From assembly GCF_030815585.1 (NCBI RefSeq), contig NZ_JAUSWY010000001.1, positions 4,154,001-4,218,000 of the forward strand: 64,000 nucleotides of DNA. Direction: 5' to 3'. Positions within the stretch are counted from its first letter, which is position 1. Each line of letters starts with the position of its first letter. Under the pieces are notes generated by a model. That model did not search any database and was not told the origin of the DNA. It worked only from the letters and a program-made list of their open reading frames with translations. Origin of the DNA: Arthrobacter pascens. Its GTDB lineage: Bacteria > Actinomycetota > Actinomycetes > Actinomycetales > Micrococcaceae. This document shows, in pieces, positions 53,035 to 60,730 of the stretch. Both the position numbers and the translations under genes were made by a program.

Positions 53035-53309
53035 CCTCCGCCCGCCCCCGGAATGGAACCGCACACAGCGCCGGGAAGCAGGAACGCCACAGCCTGCCGC
53101 ACCGACGGGAGCTTCCCTAACGGGGCGAAAATGCATGCCCCGATCAGAAGGTAGGCGGCTATGTACCCGGGCAACAGTTGAATCAACGAAAACGGGCGCC
53201 ATCCGAAGAGCAGGAGGGTCAGGGCGAGGACCATTACGCACACCGCGGCGAACACCCACGGTTGGCGGATCACGCTCGGTCTGGCATCCCCCAATGTCAA
53301 GGATCGCAC
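52836..53309 (-). CDS. membrane protein, hypothetical, overlapping the LysM gene
   Basis: The first 90 residues, outside any other gene, contain three hydrophobic helices (VFAAVCVMVLALTLLLFGW, LLPGYIAAYLLIGACIFAPL and AVAFLLPGAVC). The last 65 are antisense to the LysM gene and look like shadow. Possibly a membrane gene that lost its own stop, or a chance frame. Confidence 0.35.
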   Translation of the reverse strand: MRSLTLGDARPSVIRQPWVFAAVCVMVLALTLLLFGWRPFSLIQLLPGYIAAYLLIGACIFAPLGKLPSVRQAVAFLLPGAVCGSIPGAGGGQGPGLLMGLSSATLMVCPGASSPVGRSAKSYQAPAVPVLGRLAERRSLTPKRNETCRSMSPGAVV

Positions 53310-53370
53310 TCTACCGACTTCGACCCGTCCAGAAACCTAGTCAGACACCAAGGTGGTGCAACAGTGCGGC

Positions 53371-53395
53371 GCCCGGTAAGGATCCCCTTGCGGGC
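53371..53395 (+). repeat. TGAGGG-family element 6, part of a 73-base composite repeat
   Basis: GCCCGGTAAGGATCCC then CTTGCGGGC. Its right-hand neighbour up to 53443 (CAAATAGCG ... CCATTTATCGCT) is repeated at 59262-59333. Confidence 0.5.
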
Positions 53396-53479
53396 TGCAC
53401 CGCGTGCCAAATAGCGATGCGAAAAAACCGCCATTTATCGCTGAAAGTCATAGGTGGGGCCTCCGCAAACGCTTGAGAG

Positions 53480-53542
53480 TGTCCCGTTGAGGGTTCGGCT
53501 AACGCACACCAAAGGCGCGGTGATCCACCGCCTAACGGGCGG
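53480..53542 (+). repeat. TGAGGG palindromic element 7, double form
   Basis: GTGTCCCGTTGAGGGTTC then GGCTAACGCACAC (53480-53510), followed by a second half, GCGGTGATCCACCGCC then TAACGGGCGG (53517-53542). Outer CCCGTTgAGG and CCTAACGGG also pair with one bulge. The same double form recurs at 55454-55517. Confidence 0.6.
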
Positions 53543-53579
53543 AGCTAAGGGTAGTGTGACGTCGAAGGAGGGGGGCAGA

Positions 53580-54239
53580 ATGTGTTCTCTGCGTCATGAA
53601 TCGGATCATCAGCTTGCCGAGTCACTAGCGACGTCCCTCGACCGCGACGGCCAACAAGTAACAGCGTTCGTACCGCCTGGCTACGAGCGGTACGTTCGCA
53701 TTCTCAATCCGATCGAGATTGCACCCGGCTTGGTGATCATGTGGTCTGACGTCGTAAAACGTGGTGGCCTGGAGACGAGCCCATGGATGCAATGGGATGA
53801 GGTGACGGTCAGCCCCGAAGCCATGCCCGCCAACAATTGCCAACCCGACATGGGCAACCCACACCCGAGCCTCGCCAAAGCTCTGATACGCGTGCTCGAC
53901 CTCGACTCCAGTCGCTACAACTTCGCAACGTGGGAAGGTTATGCCGAAGAGGTCGGAAAATCGGTGATCGAGTTCTCCCCAGCCCACCGGGGAATGGTCC
54001 TGTACTCGGGCAAGCTGGTTGATGAAAAGGGAACTGCTATCGTTCCGATCACCGACAGCGGACGCGTTCCCATGTACTGGTGGCCGGATGATCTGCACTG
54101 GTGTATCGGCCAAGATATATACGCTCGAAGCCTCATCATCGGGTGTGATGGCGCCACGGCCGGGAAAATCCTTGCCGATCCAGAACTGGACGCATACCTC
54201 ATCCGAGAAACGGATACCGTGCTGCCTGAAGACTTTTGA
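53580..54239 (+). CDS. hypothetical protein
   Basis: A 219-residue soluble protein with AGGAGGGGGG before ATG 53580. It has no recognised domain. Visible stretches are PPGYERYVRILNPIEIAPG, SPWMQWDEVT, SPAHRGMVLYSGKLVDE and MYWWPDDLHWCIGQDIYARSLIIG, rich in aromatic residues; they could form a ligand pocket. It resembles actinobacterial SUKH/SMI1-like or immunity-type proteins only loosely. Its stop TGA begins a perfect stem-loop and is followed by element 8. Confidence 0.6.
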   Translation: MCSLRHESDHQLAESLATSLDRDGQQVTAFVPPGYERYVRILNPIEIAPGLVIMWSDVVKRGGLETSPWMQWDEVTVSPEAMPANNCQPDMGNPHPSLAKALIRVLDLDSSRYNFATWEGYAEEVGKSVIEFSPAHRGMVLYSGKLVDEKGTAIVPITDSGRVPMYWWPDDLHWCIGQDIYARSLIIGCDGATAGKILADPELDAYLIRETDTVLPEDF

Positions 54240-54254
54240 GGGACGCCTCCCTCA
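54237..54254 (+). terminator. short perfect stem-loop at a stop codon
   Basis: TGAGGGA-CGCC-TCCCTCA: a 7-bp perfect stem beginning at the stop codon of the preceding gene. It abuts element 8. There is no T-run. Confidence 0.45.
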
Positions 54255-54255
54255 T

Positions 54256-54284
54256 GCACGCTGAGGGATCGACTATCGGGCGCC
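54256..54284 (+). repeat. TGAGGG palindromic element 8
   Basis: GCACGCTGAGGGATCG then ACTATCGGGCGCC, between two plus-strand genes. Confidence 0.55.
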
Positions 54285-54319
54285 TTGAGACCCGCACGGC
54301 TCGTGGGATGCTGGTACTC

Positions 54320-55075
54320 ATGGAACCCCTGGGCATGGAACGGCGCGTCATTGAGGCAGCAGAGGTGCTGGCTCGATCTCTCGGTAACGACCCAAACCAC
54401 ACCGTGGCAGCCGCCGCCTTGGACACCAACGGCCGGATACACACAGCTGTGAATGTTCATCACTTCACCGGTGGTCCCTGCGCCGAGCTGGTCGCCCTGG
54501 GGGTAGCCGCAACCGCTGACGCTGGTCCATTGGTCGCGATGGCGGCCGCCGGCGATGGAGGACGTGGTCTGATCTCGCCGTGTGGCCGCTGTCGGCAGGT
54601 GATGCTTGATCTGCACCCCGATATTCTCGTCGCGGTCCCAACCGTTACTGGCCCCCAGATGCGCCCCATCGCCAAGCTTCTCTCGGACACATACTTCTTT
54701 CCAGATGCGAAGGCCGAGCGAGTGTTCCGCTTCAACCGGCGCTACTATGACGCGGTCGCATCCTGCCGGAAAACATCCTCGGTTCGATGGGACGAGCGGA
54801 TTGCAGTTGGTCCTGCGATTTTCTACTTCGAAGATGATGCCGAGTGTCCACCGCTGCGTGGGGAGATCCTTGACGTCCAGCGGTATCGGATCGATGACTT
54901 AACTCCCGAACGGCTTCGCCTTTCAAACGGTGGAACAGTCGAGGGCTACCTCGAAGGTCTTCGAAGCCACTACCCCCTTATGCCAGTCGACGCATTCGTC
55001 GACGTCGTGGACTTTCAAGTAACTCCGGCGGACACCGGCCATGCGGAAGAAGGGCAAAACGCCACCGTACGATGA
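54320..55075 (+). CDS. cytidine deaminase fused to an ASCH domain
   Basis: A 251-residue, two-domain protein. Residues about 10-115 form a cytidine deaminase-type domain: NVHHFTGGPCAELVALG (zinc Cys and catalytic Glu) and SPCGRCRQVMLDLHP (two zinc cysteines). Residues about 155-245 resemble the ASCH protein YqfB, an N4-acetylcytidine amidohydrolase: CRKTSSVRWDERIAVG, FYFEDD and a late YLEGLRSHYPLMPVDAFV. The predicted combination would turn acetylated cytidine into uridine. The start is uncertain (ATG 54320 or 54335). Its TGA lies in element 9. Confidence 0.75.
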   Translation: MEPLGMERRVIEAAEVLARSLGNDPNHTVAAAALDTNGRIHTAVNVHHFTGGPCAELVALGVAATADAGPLVAMAAAGDGGRGLISPCGRCRQVMLDLHPDILVAVPTVTGPQMRPIAKLLSDTYFFPDAKAERVFRFNRRYYDAVASCRKTSSVRWDERIAVGPAIFYFEDDAECPPLRGEILDVQRYRIDDLTPERLRLSNGGTVEGYLEGLRSHYPLMPVDAFVDVVDFQVTPADTGHAEEGQNATVR

Positions 55076-55094
55076 GGGTTCCTCAAACGCGCAG
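55067..55094 (+). repeat. TGAGGG palindromic element 9
   Basis: GTACGATGAGGGTTCC then TCAAACGCGCAG. The TGA is the stop codon of the deaminase gene. Confidence 0.55.
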
Positions 55095-55169
55095 AAGCTT
55101 CGCCAATCGGCCAGGTTGAGGGGAAAGTGAGTCGGTCGTTTTTTCGGTTCCGAATCGATAGGGTGAGCC

Positions 55170-55412
55170 ATGAGTTCTCCGCAACGGAGGCGCATCGCCC
55201 TCCCTTCCCTGATCGCCGTCGTGTTAGTTACGGTATTCCTGATTCCAGCATTGCTACCAGCGGAGTTACGCGACCAATGGGAGTGGATCATCATCGTCCT
55301 CCAAGGCCTTATCACGGTGGCCATGGTGGTTTACCTCGTATGGTTCGTGCGGAAGCAGCGCGACGATTACTGGCTCGAACGCGGCAAAGACCCTAAACAT
55401 CCCGAGCTTTGA
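55170..55412 (+). CDS. small membrane protein, hypothetical
   Basis: An 80-residue protein with two membrane helices (about 13-29 and 38-60) and a basic, charged C-terminal tail VRKQRDDYWLERGKDPKHPEL. A short PSLIAVVLVTVFLIPALLPAELRDQWEW loop joins them. It has no recognised family. Confidence 0.55.
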   Translation: MSSPQRRRIALPSLIAVVLVTVFLIPALLPAELRDQWEWIIIVLQGLITVAMVVYLVWFVRKQRDDYWLERGKDPKHPEL

Positions 55413-55453
55413 TGTGCGCCCCTCATTCAGTTGCGGAGTTGGCTGTCCCTCAG

Positions 55454-55517
55454 GTGTCGCGCTGGGGGTTCGGCTAGCGGGCACCATGGGTACGGTGATC
55501 GACCGTCTTTCGGGCGC
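55454..55517 (+). repeat. TGAGGG-family element 10, double form
   Basis: GTGTCGCGCTGGGGGTTC then GGCTAGCGGGCAC (55454-55483), followed by TACGGTGATCGACCGTC then TTTCGGGCGCC (55491-55518). Same two-part layout as 53480-53542. Confidence 0.6.
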
Positions 55518-55605
55518 CTATGCACCGACGCGGACGTAATCCTCTGTATCCACTCGACGTCGTAGAGAATCCGTCGGCTGAGCTGTCTGCGGTGCGTGCT
55601 CGTCG

Positions 55606-56223
55606 CTACTGAGCGTGGTGAACGTAGAGGTCGCGGAGCAGCGCGATCTCGGCTCCGTGGTGCAGGATCTCCTGGTTCTCCCACCACACGATCGTCGAAA
55701 AGGTCTCCTCGGCATCGCTGCCGTACGGGTAGCTGCTGAGCCCGGTCCGGTCATAGTCGGCCTCATCGACACTGAGTAGTACCTGGCGCCAGCCGGCTGC
55801 GGCGTGACGGAACCTCTCGATGGCGCCGGCTGCATCTGGTCGTGATTCGTACGTCGCTCTATCGAACGTTCGGTCGCCCCCGAGGTGGTTCGCTCGGCCC
55901 AACAGCGTCTCGGAGATGTGGTCAAGCCGCCAGGCAATCGTCGTGACGGGCGGAGGCCACGGACTTTCGGGGGCGCCGTCTCGCCCCCACTCACCCGCGC
56001 CGATGAGCTTGATGGCGCCCGGTCCGGGCCCATCGGCGCGCCTCCGCACCGACCAGCACGCGTCGACCGGTTCCCAGAAGTACTCGGCGTCCGTCAGTAC
56101 CGGTACGTCGACGTCGCTGCCATCACCCGAGTTGCTCGTGGGCCCGGCAAGGCGAGTGAGGAGTCGTTCCGTCGCCCAGTCGTACTGCTCGAGCAGGGGC
56201 TCAAGTCGCTGATTGGTCATCAT
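55606..56223 (-). CDS. DinB-family protein
   Basis: A 205-residue four-helix-bundle protein. It starts RLEPLLEQYDWATERLLTRLAG; the metal histidines appear in TTIAWRLDHISETLLGRANHL and WWENQEILHHGAEIALLRDLY. The DinB/YfiT superfamily includes thiol-dependent enzymes and mycothiol transferases; which role applies is unclear. It faces the double element 10 across its 3' end. Confidence 0.78.
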   Translation of the reverse strand: MMTNQRLEPLLEQYDWATERLLTRLAGPTSNSGDGSDVDVPVLTDAEYFWEPVDACWSVRRRADGPGPGAIKLIGAGEWGRDGAPESPWPPPVTTIAWRLDHISETLLGRANHLGGDRTFDRATYESRPDAAGAIERFRHAAAGWRQVLLSVDEADYDRTGLSSYPYGSDAEETFSTIVWWENQEILHHGAEIALLRDLYVHHAQ

Positions 56224-56330
56224 GGCATAGAGCCTAGCCTCCGCGAGAGGCCGTTAGGCGCCTACGCACGGTTGACGTTCCCCAAACGGCACGCACTGCC
56301 AAAACATTTTTCGCGTATTTTTAGGTTTTG

Positions 56331-56356
56331 TGTAACCTTTTCGGTTGTCCCGGACA
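56331..56356 (+). promoter_or_regulatory. predicted ECF-type promoter of the first sigma module
   Basis: TGTAACC (56331-56337), 13 bases, then CGGACA (56351-56356), with ATG nine bases later. The second sigma gene has the same boxes and identical spacing. The message would be nearly leaderless. Confidence 0.65.
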
Positions 56357-56365
56357 ATACAGGGC

Positions 56366-56986
56366 ATGGGGAACCTTGAGAATGACGAGGACCGCCTTTG
56401 GTCCCGCAGCCTAAGTGGTGACGGCGAGGCGTTCGGTTTGCTGTACGACAGGCATCGTGACCGGGTATTTCGCCACGCTTACAGGCTCGCAGGAAACCAC
56501 CACGACGCCGAGGACGTTATGGCGGCGGCGTTCCTTGAACTCTGGCGGCGTCGCGCCAAAGTGCGTGTAGTGGAAGGTTCGATCCTTCCCTGGCTGCTCG
56601 TCACGACAACACACATGGCCCGCAATAACGGGCGGGCAGCCCTCCGTTACCGGAAGCTGCTGGACTCACTACCGCGCACCGAGGAGTCCTCAGAACCCCT
56701 GGACGCTGACCTTTTCGCCAGTCCCCAAGAGAATATGGACAAGGACTTCGCCAGGGCTCTCGGAACGCTGAGCGCTGAGGACCTGCATCTGGTGAGTCTG
56801 GTCGTGTTCGAGGATTACCCTCTTGCTGCTGCAGCGGCAGTTTTGAATCTGACTCCCGGAGCGGCTAAAACGCGCATGCACCGGGCGAGGCAACGGATGA
56901 GAGCTGCCCTCACTGGCGAAACCGGCGCGGGCGCTCCTGCTGCGCGCAGCTACGCAACTTCGGTCTTGGAAGGAGAACGGTCATGA
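56366..56986 (+). CDS. ECF-type RNA polymerase sigma factor, first module
   Basis: A 206-residue sigma-70-like factor. Region 2 is LYDRHRDRVFRHAYRLAGNHHDAEDVMAAAFLELWRR, with a WLLVTTTHMARNNGRAALRYRKLL promoter-melting part. Region 4 is LVSLVVFEDYPLAAAAAVLNLTPGAAKTRMHRARQRMR. Its stop overlaps the start of a membrane protein gene (ATGA), the usual sigma/anti-sigma layout. ATG 56366 lies nine bases after the predicted -10. Likely autoregulated. Confidence 0.88.
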   Translation: MGNLENDEDRLWSRSLSGDGEAFGLLYDRHRDRVFRHAYRLAGNHHDAEDVMAAAFLELWRRRAKVRVVEGSILPWLLVTTTHMARNNGRAALRYRKLLDSLPRTEESSEPLDADLFASPQENMDKDFARALGTLSAEDLHLVSLVVFEDYPLAAAAAVLNLTPGAAKTRMHRARQRMRAALTGETGAGAPAARSYATSVLEGERS

Positions 56987-57813
56987 ACCAGTTTCAGGTC
57001 GATGACCGGTTCAGCAACGCACTTCGAGCAGAACTTGTCTCTCAGGTTCAGCAGGTTTCCCCAGCCGGTGTCCGCAAGAACCCTCGCCTGTGGCTCGGGA
57101 CCGGGGCGCTGGCCGGCGTCTGCCTGCTGGGCGGTATCGGCGCAGCGGCGGCCGGATTGTTCCAGATCCCTGGCGGGCAGGAAGTAACTCCCCTGGCTTC
57201 GCCCGTTACGCAGATCCACACGGGAACAGCCACCGTGGAGCTCGGGGAACCTCCGGAGGGAACTACCGGTATTGAAACTGAATTTTTCTGCCTCACAGCT
57301 GGTCGCTTTGAGTTCTCCGACGGTGGTGGCAGCACCATTTGCTCCGCTGCCGATGCCGCCGGCACCGGAAACCGGTCATTTGGCACCTCCAGCCTGCTTC
57401 CCGGGCAGCGTAGTGTGACGGTCAAGACGGAACCGGGTAACCGGTGGCAGCTCACCGCAAAATACGTGAAACAGGAACGGACCGAGCTGGGCGTCAACGC
57501 CAAAGGCGAAACCTACGGCATGGAAAGCCCAGAAAACGGAGTCCCAGATCTGATTGCCGTCATGGCAACCAACGGAGCATCCGGCTACGCCTACGCGAAG
57601 GACTTATACGGCGGGCCAATGCCCACTAGCCCGGAGGACGCAGTAAAGAACTTCAACACCCCACGCCCGCCACGGGAAATCCCGGTATTTCTCAGCGACG
57701 GCGAAACAAAAGTCGGAATCTTCCTTGCAGCAGGATCGGGCGGCGGAATACCCACGCAACCGGCCAGATCGCCGATGCCATCACAAAACCCGACAGTAGA
57801 TCCAGCAGGCTAA
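56983..57813 (+). CDS. membrane-anchored protein paired with ECF sigma, putative anti-sigma or effector
   Basis: A 276-residue protein: an N-terminal cytoplasmic helix (NALRAELVSQVQQV), one membrane helix (about 36-62) and a long external domain with two cysteines (FFCLTAG and STICSAAD), ending Pro-rich. The layout matches a membrane-tethered anti-sigma factor, but no zinc anti-sigma motif (HxxxCxxC) is seen. A similar protein with the same genetic position is at 61342. Partner function is inferred. Confidence 0.7.
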   Translation: MNQFQVDDRFSNALRAELVSQVQQVSPAGVRKNPRLWLGTGALAGVCLLGGIGAAAAGLFQIPGGQEVTPLASPVTQIHTGTATVELGEPPEGTTGIETEFFCLTAGRFEFSDGGGSTICSAADAAGTGNRSFGTSSLLPGQRSVTVKTEPGNRWQLTAKYVKQERTELGVNAKGETYGMESPENGVPDLIAVMATNGASGYAYAKDLYGGPMPTSPEDAVKNFNTPRPPREIPVFLSDGETKVGIFLAAGSGGGIPTQPARSPMPSQNPTVDPAG

Positions 57814-57834
57814 TCCTCGTTCACCTGCCACCCC

Positions 57835-57864
57835 CTGTCCGCAGAGGGTTCCTCAAAGGCGCAC
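57835..57864 (+). repeat. TGAGGG-family element 11
   Basis: CTGTCCGCAGAGGGTTCC then TCAAAGGCGCACC, 22 bases after the stop of the membrane protein gene. Confidence 0.55.
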
Positions 57865-57963
57865 CTCGGTGAGACCGGTGACGCCCCATGTCGACCCTGC
57901 GAAGCACACCGAGAAGAGGGCATCTCGTAGATGCAAGTTGCCACCCTCATAAGAAGACCGAGG

Positions 57964-58698
57964 CTAAGGTAGCTTTACAACGCTCCCAAGACTCTCCCAC
58001 TCTTTGGTCTCATTGTTTAGAACGGTCGTCTCAGCACCGGAGCCTTTCACCTCTCTGAGCCCGAACTGAAACCCATCCATTAAATATTCGTGGAGTTTTC
58101 CGTCTTTGGAGGACTGCGGCAAGAGGAAGACAACATACTCTTTGCCGACTTCGATGTCGATATCGTCGATGAACTTCTTTTCGACGTACTTCTTCTCAGG
58201 AGTCGGCCTCCGGCCGTTGTTCTGACTGACGGCCTTATCTTTCTGTTGCTGATTGAGGCTGCTCCAGTACTCATCGAAGGTTACGATTCCACCGCCCCGA
58301 GAATAGTTCAGCTGATCACCAGGCTTTACGTCACCCTTGTAGACTTCGCGGACCGTCATCTTCCCGATAGTCTGCGCGATTACGTATTGATTCGTGATTG
58401 GGCTGAAAGTCCGTCCACCGTCGATGGAGTCGATGTGAACACGGGCCGCGACGGGAAGATTGTTGTATCCGTAGTACGGGTCTTTCGCGTCCCAAAGAAA
58501 CTCAACCTCGGTTTGGCCGTGCTGAATTTCGTCACTTGGGATGCTGGCATACGCATCATTAGAACTCCCTGTTTCAGTCTGTTTCACCTGCTGATTTGAC
58601 GCATGATCGACAGGCTGGCGGGCGTCGGATGCGCAAGAAGAAACCCCGGAAAGTAGCAGCATGGCCGCGACCATGAAAGACACTTTCAGCTTGTTCAT
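57964..58698 (-). CDS. lipoprotein, hypothetical, low GC
   Basis: A 244-residue lipoprotein: signal MNKLKVSFMVAAMLLLSG and lipidation Cys in VSSCASDA. The mature domain contains AARVHIDSIDGGRTFSPITNQYVIAQTIGKMTVREVYKGDVKPGDQL, a pattern seen in small Firmicute-like surface proteins with an extended beta domain. AGGAGGGG precedes ATG 58698. The gene is visibly less GC-rich (near half G+C) than its neighbours, suggesting transfer. Function unknown. Confidence 0.7.
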   Translation of the reverse strand: MNKLKVSFMVAAMLLLSGVSSCASDARQPVDHASNQQVKQTETGSSNDAYASIPSDEIQHGQTEVEFLWDAKDPYYGYNNLPVAARVHIDSIDGGRTFSPITNQYVIAQTIGKMTVREVYKGDVKPGDQLNYSRGGGIVTFDEYWSSLNQQQKDKAVSQNNGRRPTPEKKYVEKKFIDDIDIEVGKEYVVFLLPQSSKDGKLHEYLMDGFQFGLREVKGSGAETTVLNNETKEWESLGSVVKLP

Positions 58699-58831
58699 CT
58701 GTTGACCCCTCCTTTGAGTACATAGATAGTGGGCAAAGCCCCGAAGTCCGCAGTCGAACGTGCAAATGCAGCGCGCATGTCCCGTAGAGGATTCCCCCAA
58801 CAGGCCAGGGCCTGGAACTGACTACGGTGCT

Positions 58832-59176
58832 TTACCCTGGGCTGCGAAAGCGCTCGGGCACCGTCTCGTTCAGTGAGAAAGGGCCCCACGCGTCGCTCTT
58901 GGGCAGGGTCTCGTCGATTTCATGCCACCGCTCCCATGCCGCTTGGCGCGTGACCCCGAGAGCGGTGGCGATCTCTGTCCAGGAGAGGCCCGCCTTCCGT
59001 GCGTACTTCACGGTCGTGAGTTCGGTGTGGTCGCACGTCTGGCGGACCTGCTGGATAGCCCTCAGAGTGGCGGTTACCTCTGCCTTCCAGCTCTGGGGGC
59101 TCGAATTGGACGATCCCGTCGAGCGAGGCCCCTTCATTGCCCTATGGACGGTTGGGCCGCCGCTGTATCTAGCCAT
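58832..59176 (-). CDS. helix-turn-helix protein, hypothetical
   Basis: A 114-residue protein. A helix-turn-helix is evident: YARKAGLSWTEIATALGVTRQAAWERWHEI (residues about 58-87). This motif is widespread in actinobacterial small DNA-binding proteins of unknown targets. The N-terminal 30 residues are low-complexity, so the true start may be later. Confidence 0.65.
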   Translation of the reverse strand: MARYSGGPTVHRAMKGPRSTGSSNSSPQSWKAEVTATLRAIQQVRQTCDHTELTTVKYARKAGLSWTEIATALGVTRQAAWERWHEIDETLPKSDAWGPFSLNETVPERFRSPG

Positions 59177-59500
59177 AACGTTAGCGTGTCCTTACGACGG
59201 CACCTCGTCAAGGCACCTTGGCAACAAAGCCCCATAAGATCCAGCAGGCCCCGTGTGGAGCGCCCGGTGAGGGATCCTCTTGCGGGCTGAGAAGTGACAA
59301 ATAGCGCTGCGAAAAGACCGCCATTTATCGCTGCGATCCATGTTCAACGATTTCCGCTGCAGTTTCGCTGATATACGAATCAAACTGGACTGGCAGCTGG
59401 CCAAAGAACGGATCGGGCCAAAGACGGCTTTCTCTGTCCCGGAAAGGCCCGTTGGAGCTAGGGTTAGGGCATCCGCAACCGCTGGCTTCTGGGGGAGATC
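59177..59500. other. gene-free stretch with composite repeat
   Basis: 324 bases between divergent small genes. Holds element 12 and its 73-base composite repeat; nothing else is recognised. Confidence 0.5.
59262..59333 (+). repeat. TGAGGG palindromic element 12 in a 73-base composite repeat
   Basis: GCCCGGTGAGGGATCC then TCTTGCGGGC, followed by CAAATAGCG ... TGCGAAAA ... CCATTTATCGCT, matching 53371-53443 closely. The AGCG and CGCT parts can pair. Confidence 0.6.
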
Positions 59501-59761
59501 ATGATACTGACGCAGATTGCAGCCCAAGTCACAGAGCCGGTGATGCAGCCACCCTTCGGCATTCTGGGCTTTCTCCTTATTGTGAACGGGATCCTGTTCA
59601 TCAGCGCCCTGATAAGTATCGCCAGGAACAGGACTTACACCTCCGCACGGACTGTCGTATGGGCTCTTATTGTTCCTGCTGTTCCGGTACTTGGTCCTGT
59701 CTTGTGGTTCGCAATTGGGCGGCGGGCCGCCCGGGATAACCTACGGCTCGCCGATAGATGA
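59501..59761 (+). CDS. PLDc_N-type small membrane protein
   Basis: An 86-residue protein with two membrane helices (about 19-40 and 52-72) and the PLDc_N signature VVWALIVPAVPVLGPVLWFAIGRRAARD, the form found before cardiolipin synthase domains and in stand-alone small proteins. GGGGGAG lies just upstream. Function unknown when alone. Confidence 0.72.
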   Translation: MILTQIAAQVTEPVMQPPFGILGFLLIVNGILFISALISIARNRTYTSARTVVWALIVPAVPVLGPVLWFAIGRRAARDNLRLADR

Positions 59762-59808
59762 CTCACTAATCCATAGGAACGTGCAGTCTCAACGCCGGCT
59801 TGGCGCGA

Positions 59809-59842
59809 CGTGTCCCGGTCAGGGTTTCCCCTAGGGGCGACG
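59809..59842 (+). repeat. TGAGGG-family element 13
   Basis: CGTGTCCCGGTCAGGG then TTTCCCCTAGGGGCGACG. Outer CGTGTCCC and GGGGCGACG pair imperfectly; 48 bases after a stop codon. Confidence 0.55.
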
Positions 59843-59876
59843 TCAAACTTAGCGTTGCTGTGTTTGGATGGAGCTG

Positions 59877-60563
59877 TTAGCTCCGGGGCGTGAATTGGAC
59901 TTGGATGTGCTTGAGCTCAGTGTGTGGAAGCACAGCGGTCACCACGCCGCCGCCTGCCAGTTGGGCTCCGATACCGTAGACGAACGGGTCCGTATCGACC
60001 TCTGCACCGGGCATGTCGACTCCGTTGATGACGGTCCTGGCCTGGCTGTTGACCATCCGGCCGGTGACTGTGGGTGCGTGTTGGTCCCACGGGTTGCTGC
60101 CCGGCCAGAGCTCTTGCCGGTATAGGTTCATGAGGATGTGGTTGACATGGTCAGCCAGTAGGCTTCGAACCGAAGAGCGCTCGGATGGAGCGCGGTGCCA
60201 TGTGGTTCGCACGGCCTCACACAGTTGCGGGTAGCGCAGTCGCTCCACCTGCTCGATCAGCCAAAGGGGCCGCGGCCATGGCGGAACTTCCTCGATCGAT
60301 CTGCGTGTCTTCTCGTCGAGGTCTGCGAGGTTTACCGGGTCTGAGCGGTCATCCGGGTTTCGCCAGAGCGTATAGGTGATGCTCGCCGTCATTTCGCTGT
60401 ACCCACGATCATCTAGGCCGTAGCTCAAACCGACGCTGTCCGTATCCTCCAATGACGGTTGGGGCATGAGCCCCATCACCGGAATGGGCATGAGTTTCAG
60501 GCTCTCGGCCCATTCCCCACGGGGGTCGGGAGCGTCTGCGGGGAGAATTCCAGCCACTCTCAT
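59877..60563 (-). CDS. hypothetical protein
   Basis: About 228 residues, soluble, no signal. Stretches: LGLSYGLDDRGYSEMTASITYTLWRNPDD, LADLDEKTRRSIEEVPPWPRPLWLIEQVERLRYP and VNHILMNLYRQELWP. No family is recognised; it looks like a conserved actinobacterial protein. ATG 60563 is chosen since the longer frame (to 60722) runs through element 14 and the sigma promoter. Confidence 0.55.
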   Translation of the reverse strand: MRVAGILPADAPDPRGEWAESLKLMPIPVMGLMPQPSLEDTDSVGLSYGLDDRGYSEMTASITYTLWRNPDDRSDPVNLADLDEKTRRSIEEVPPWPRPLWLIEQVERLRYPQLCEAVRTTWHRAPSERSSVRSLLADHVNHILMNLYRQELWPGSNPWDQHAPTVTGRMVNSQARTVINGVDMPGAEVDTDPFVYGIGAQLAGGGVVTAVLPHTELKHIQVQFTPRS

Positions 60564-60621
60564 ACCCCGACTATGAACCACACTGGGGTGCCTGTAAATG
60601 GGATTGAGTTTCGGGCCCAAA

Positions 60622-60652
60622 TGTCCCGGTGAAGGTTCCCCAAGTGGGATCG
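60622..60652 (+). repeat. TGAGGG-family element 14
   Basis: TGTCCCGGTGAAGGTTCC then CCAAGTGGGATCG, between divergent genes. Confidence 0.5.
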
Positions 60653-60695
60653 TAGAGACTGCTGGCCGCGATTTGTCGACTTCTGTGATTCGTGA

Positions 60696-60721
60696 TGGAA
60701 CCACTATGGGGTTGCCGGACA
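60696..60721 (+). promoter_or_regulatory. predicted ECF-type promoter of the second sigma module
   Basis: TGGAACC (60696-60702), 13 bases, CGGACA (60716-60721), ATG nine bases later: the same design as at 56331. Confidence 0.65.
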
Positions 60722-60730
60722 CTTATAGGT

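Noticed and set aside
53480-53542. Integron attC site
   Set aside because: The inverted repeat has GTT-containing arm first and AAC-containing arm last, the reverse of attC order, and no integron integrase is seen. I report it as an unnamed element instead.
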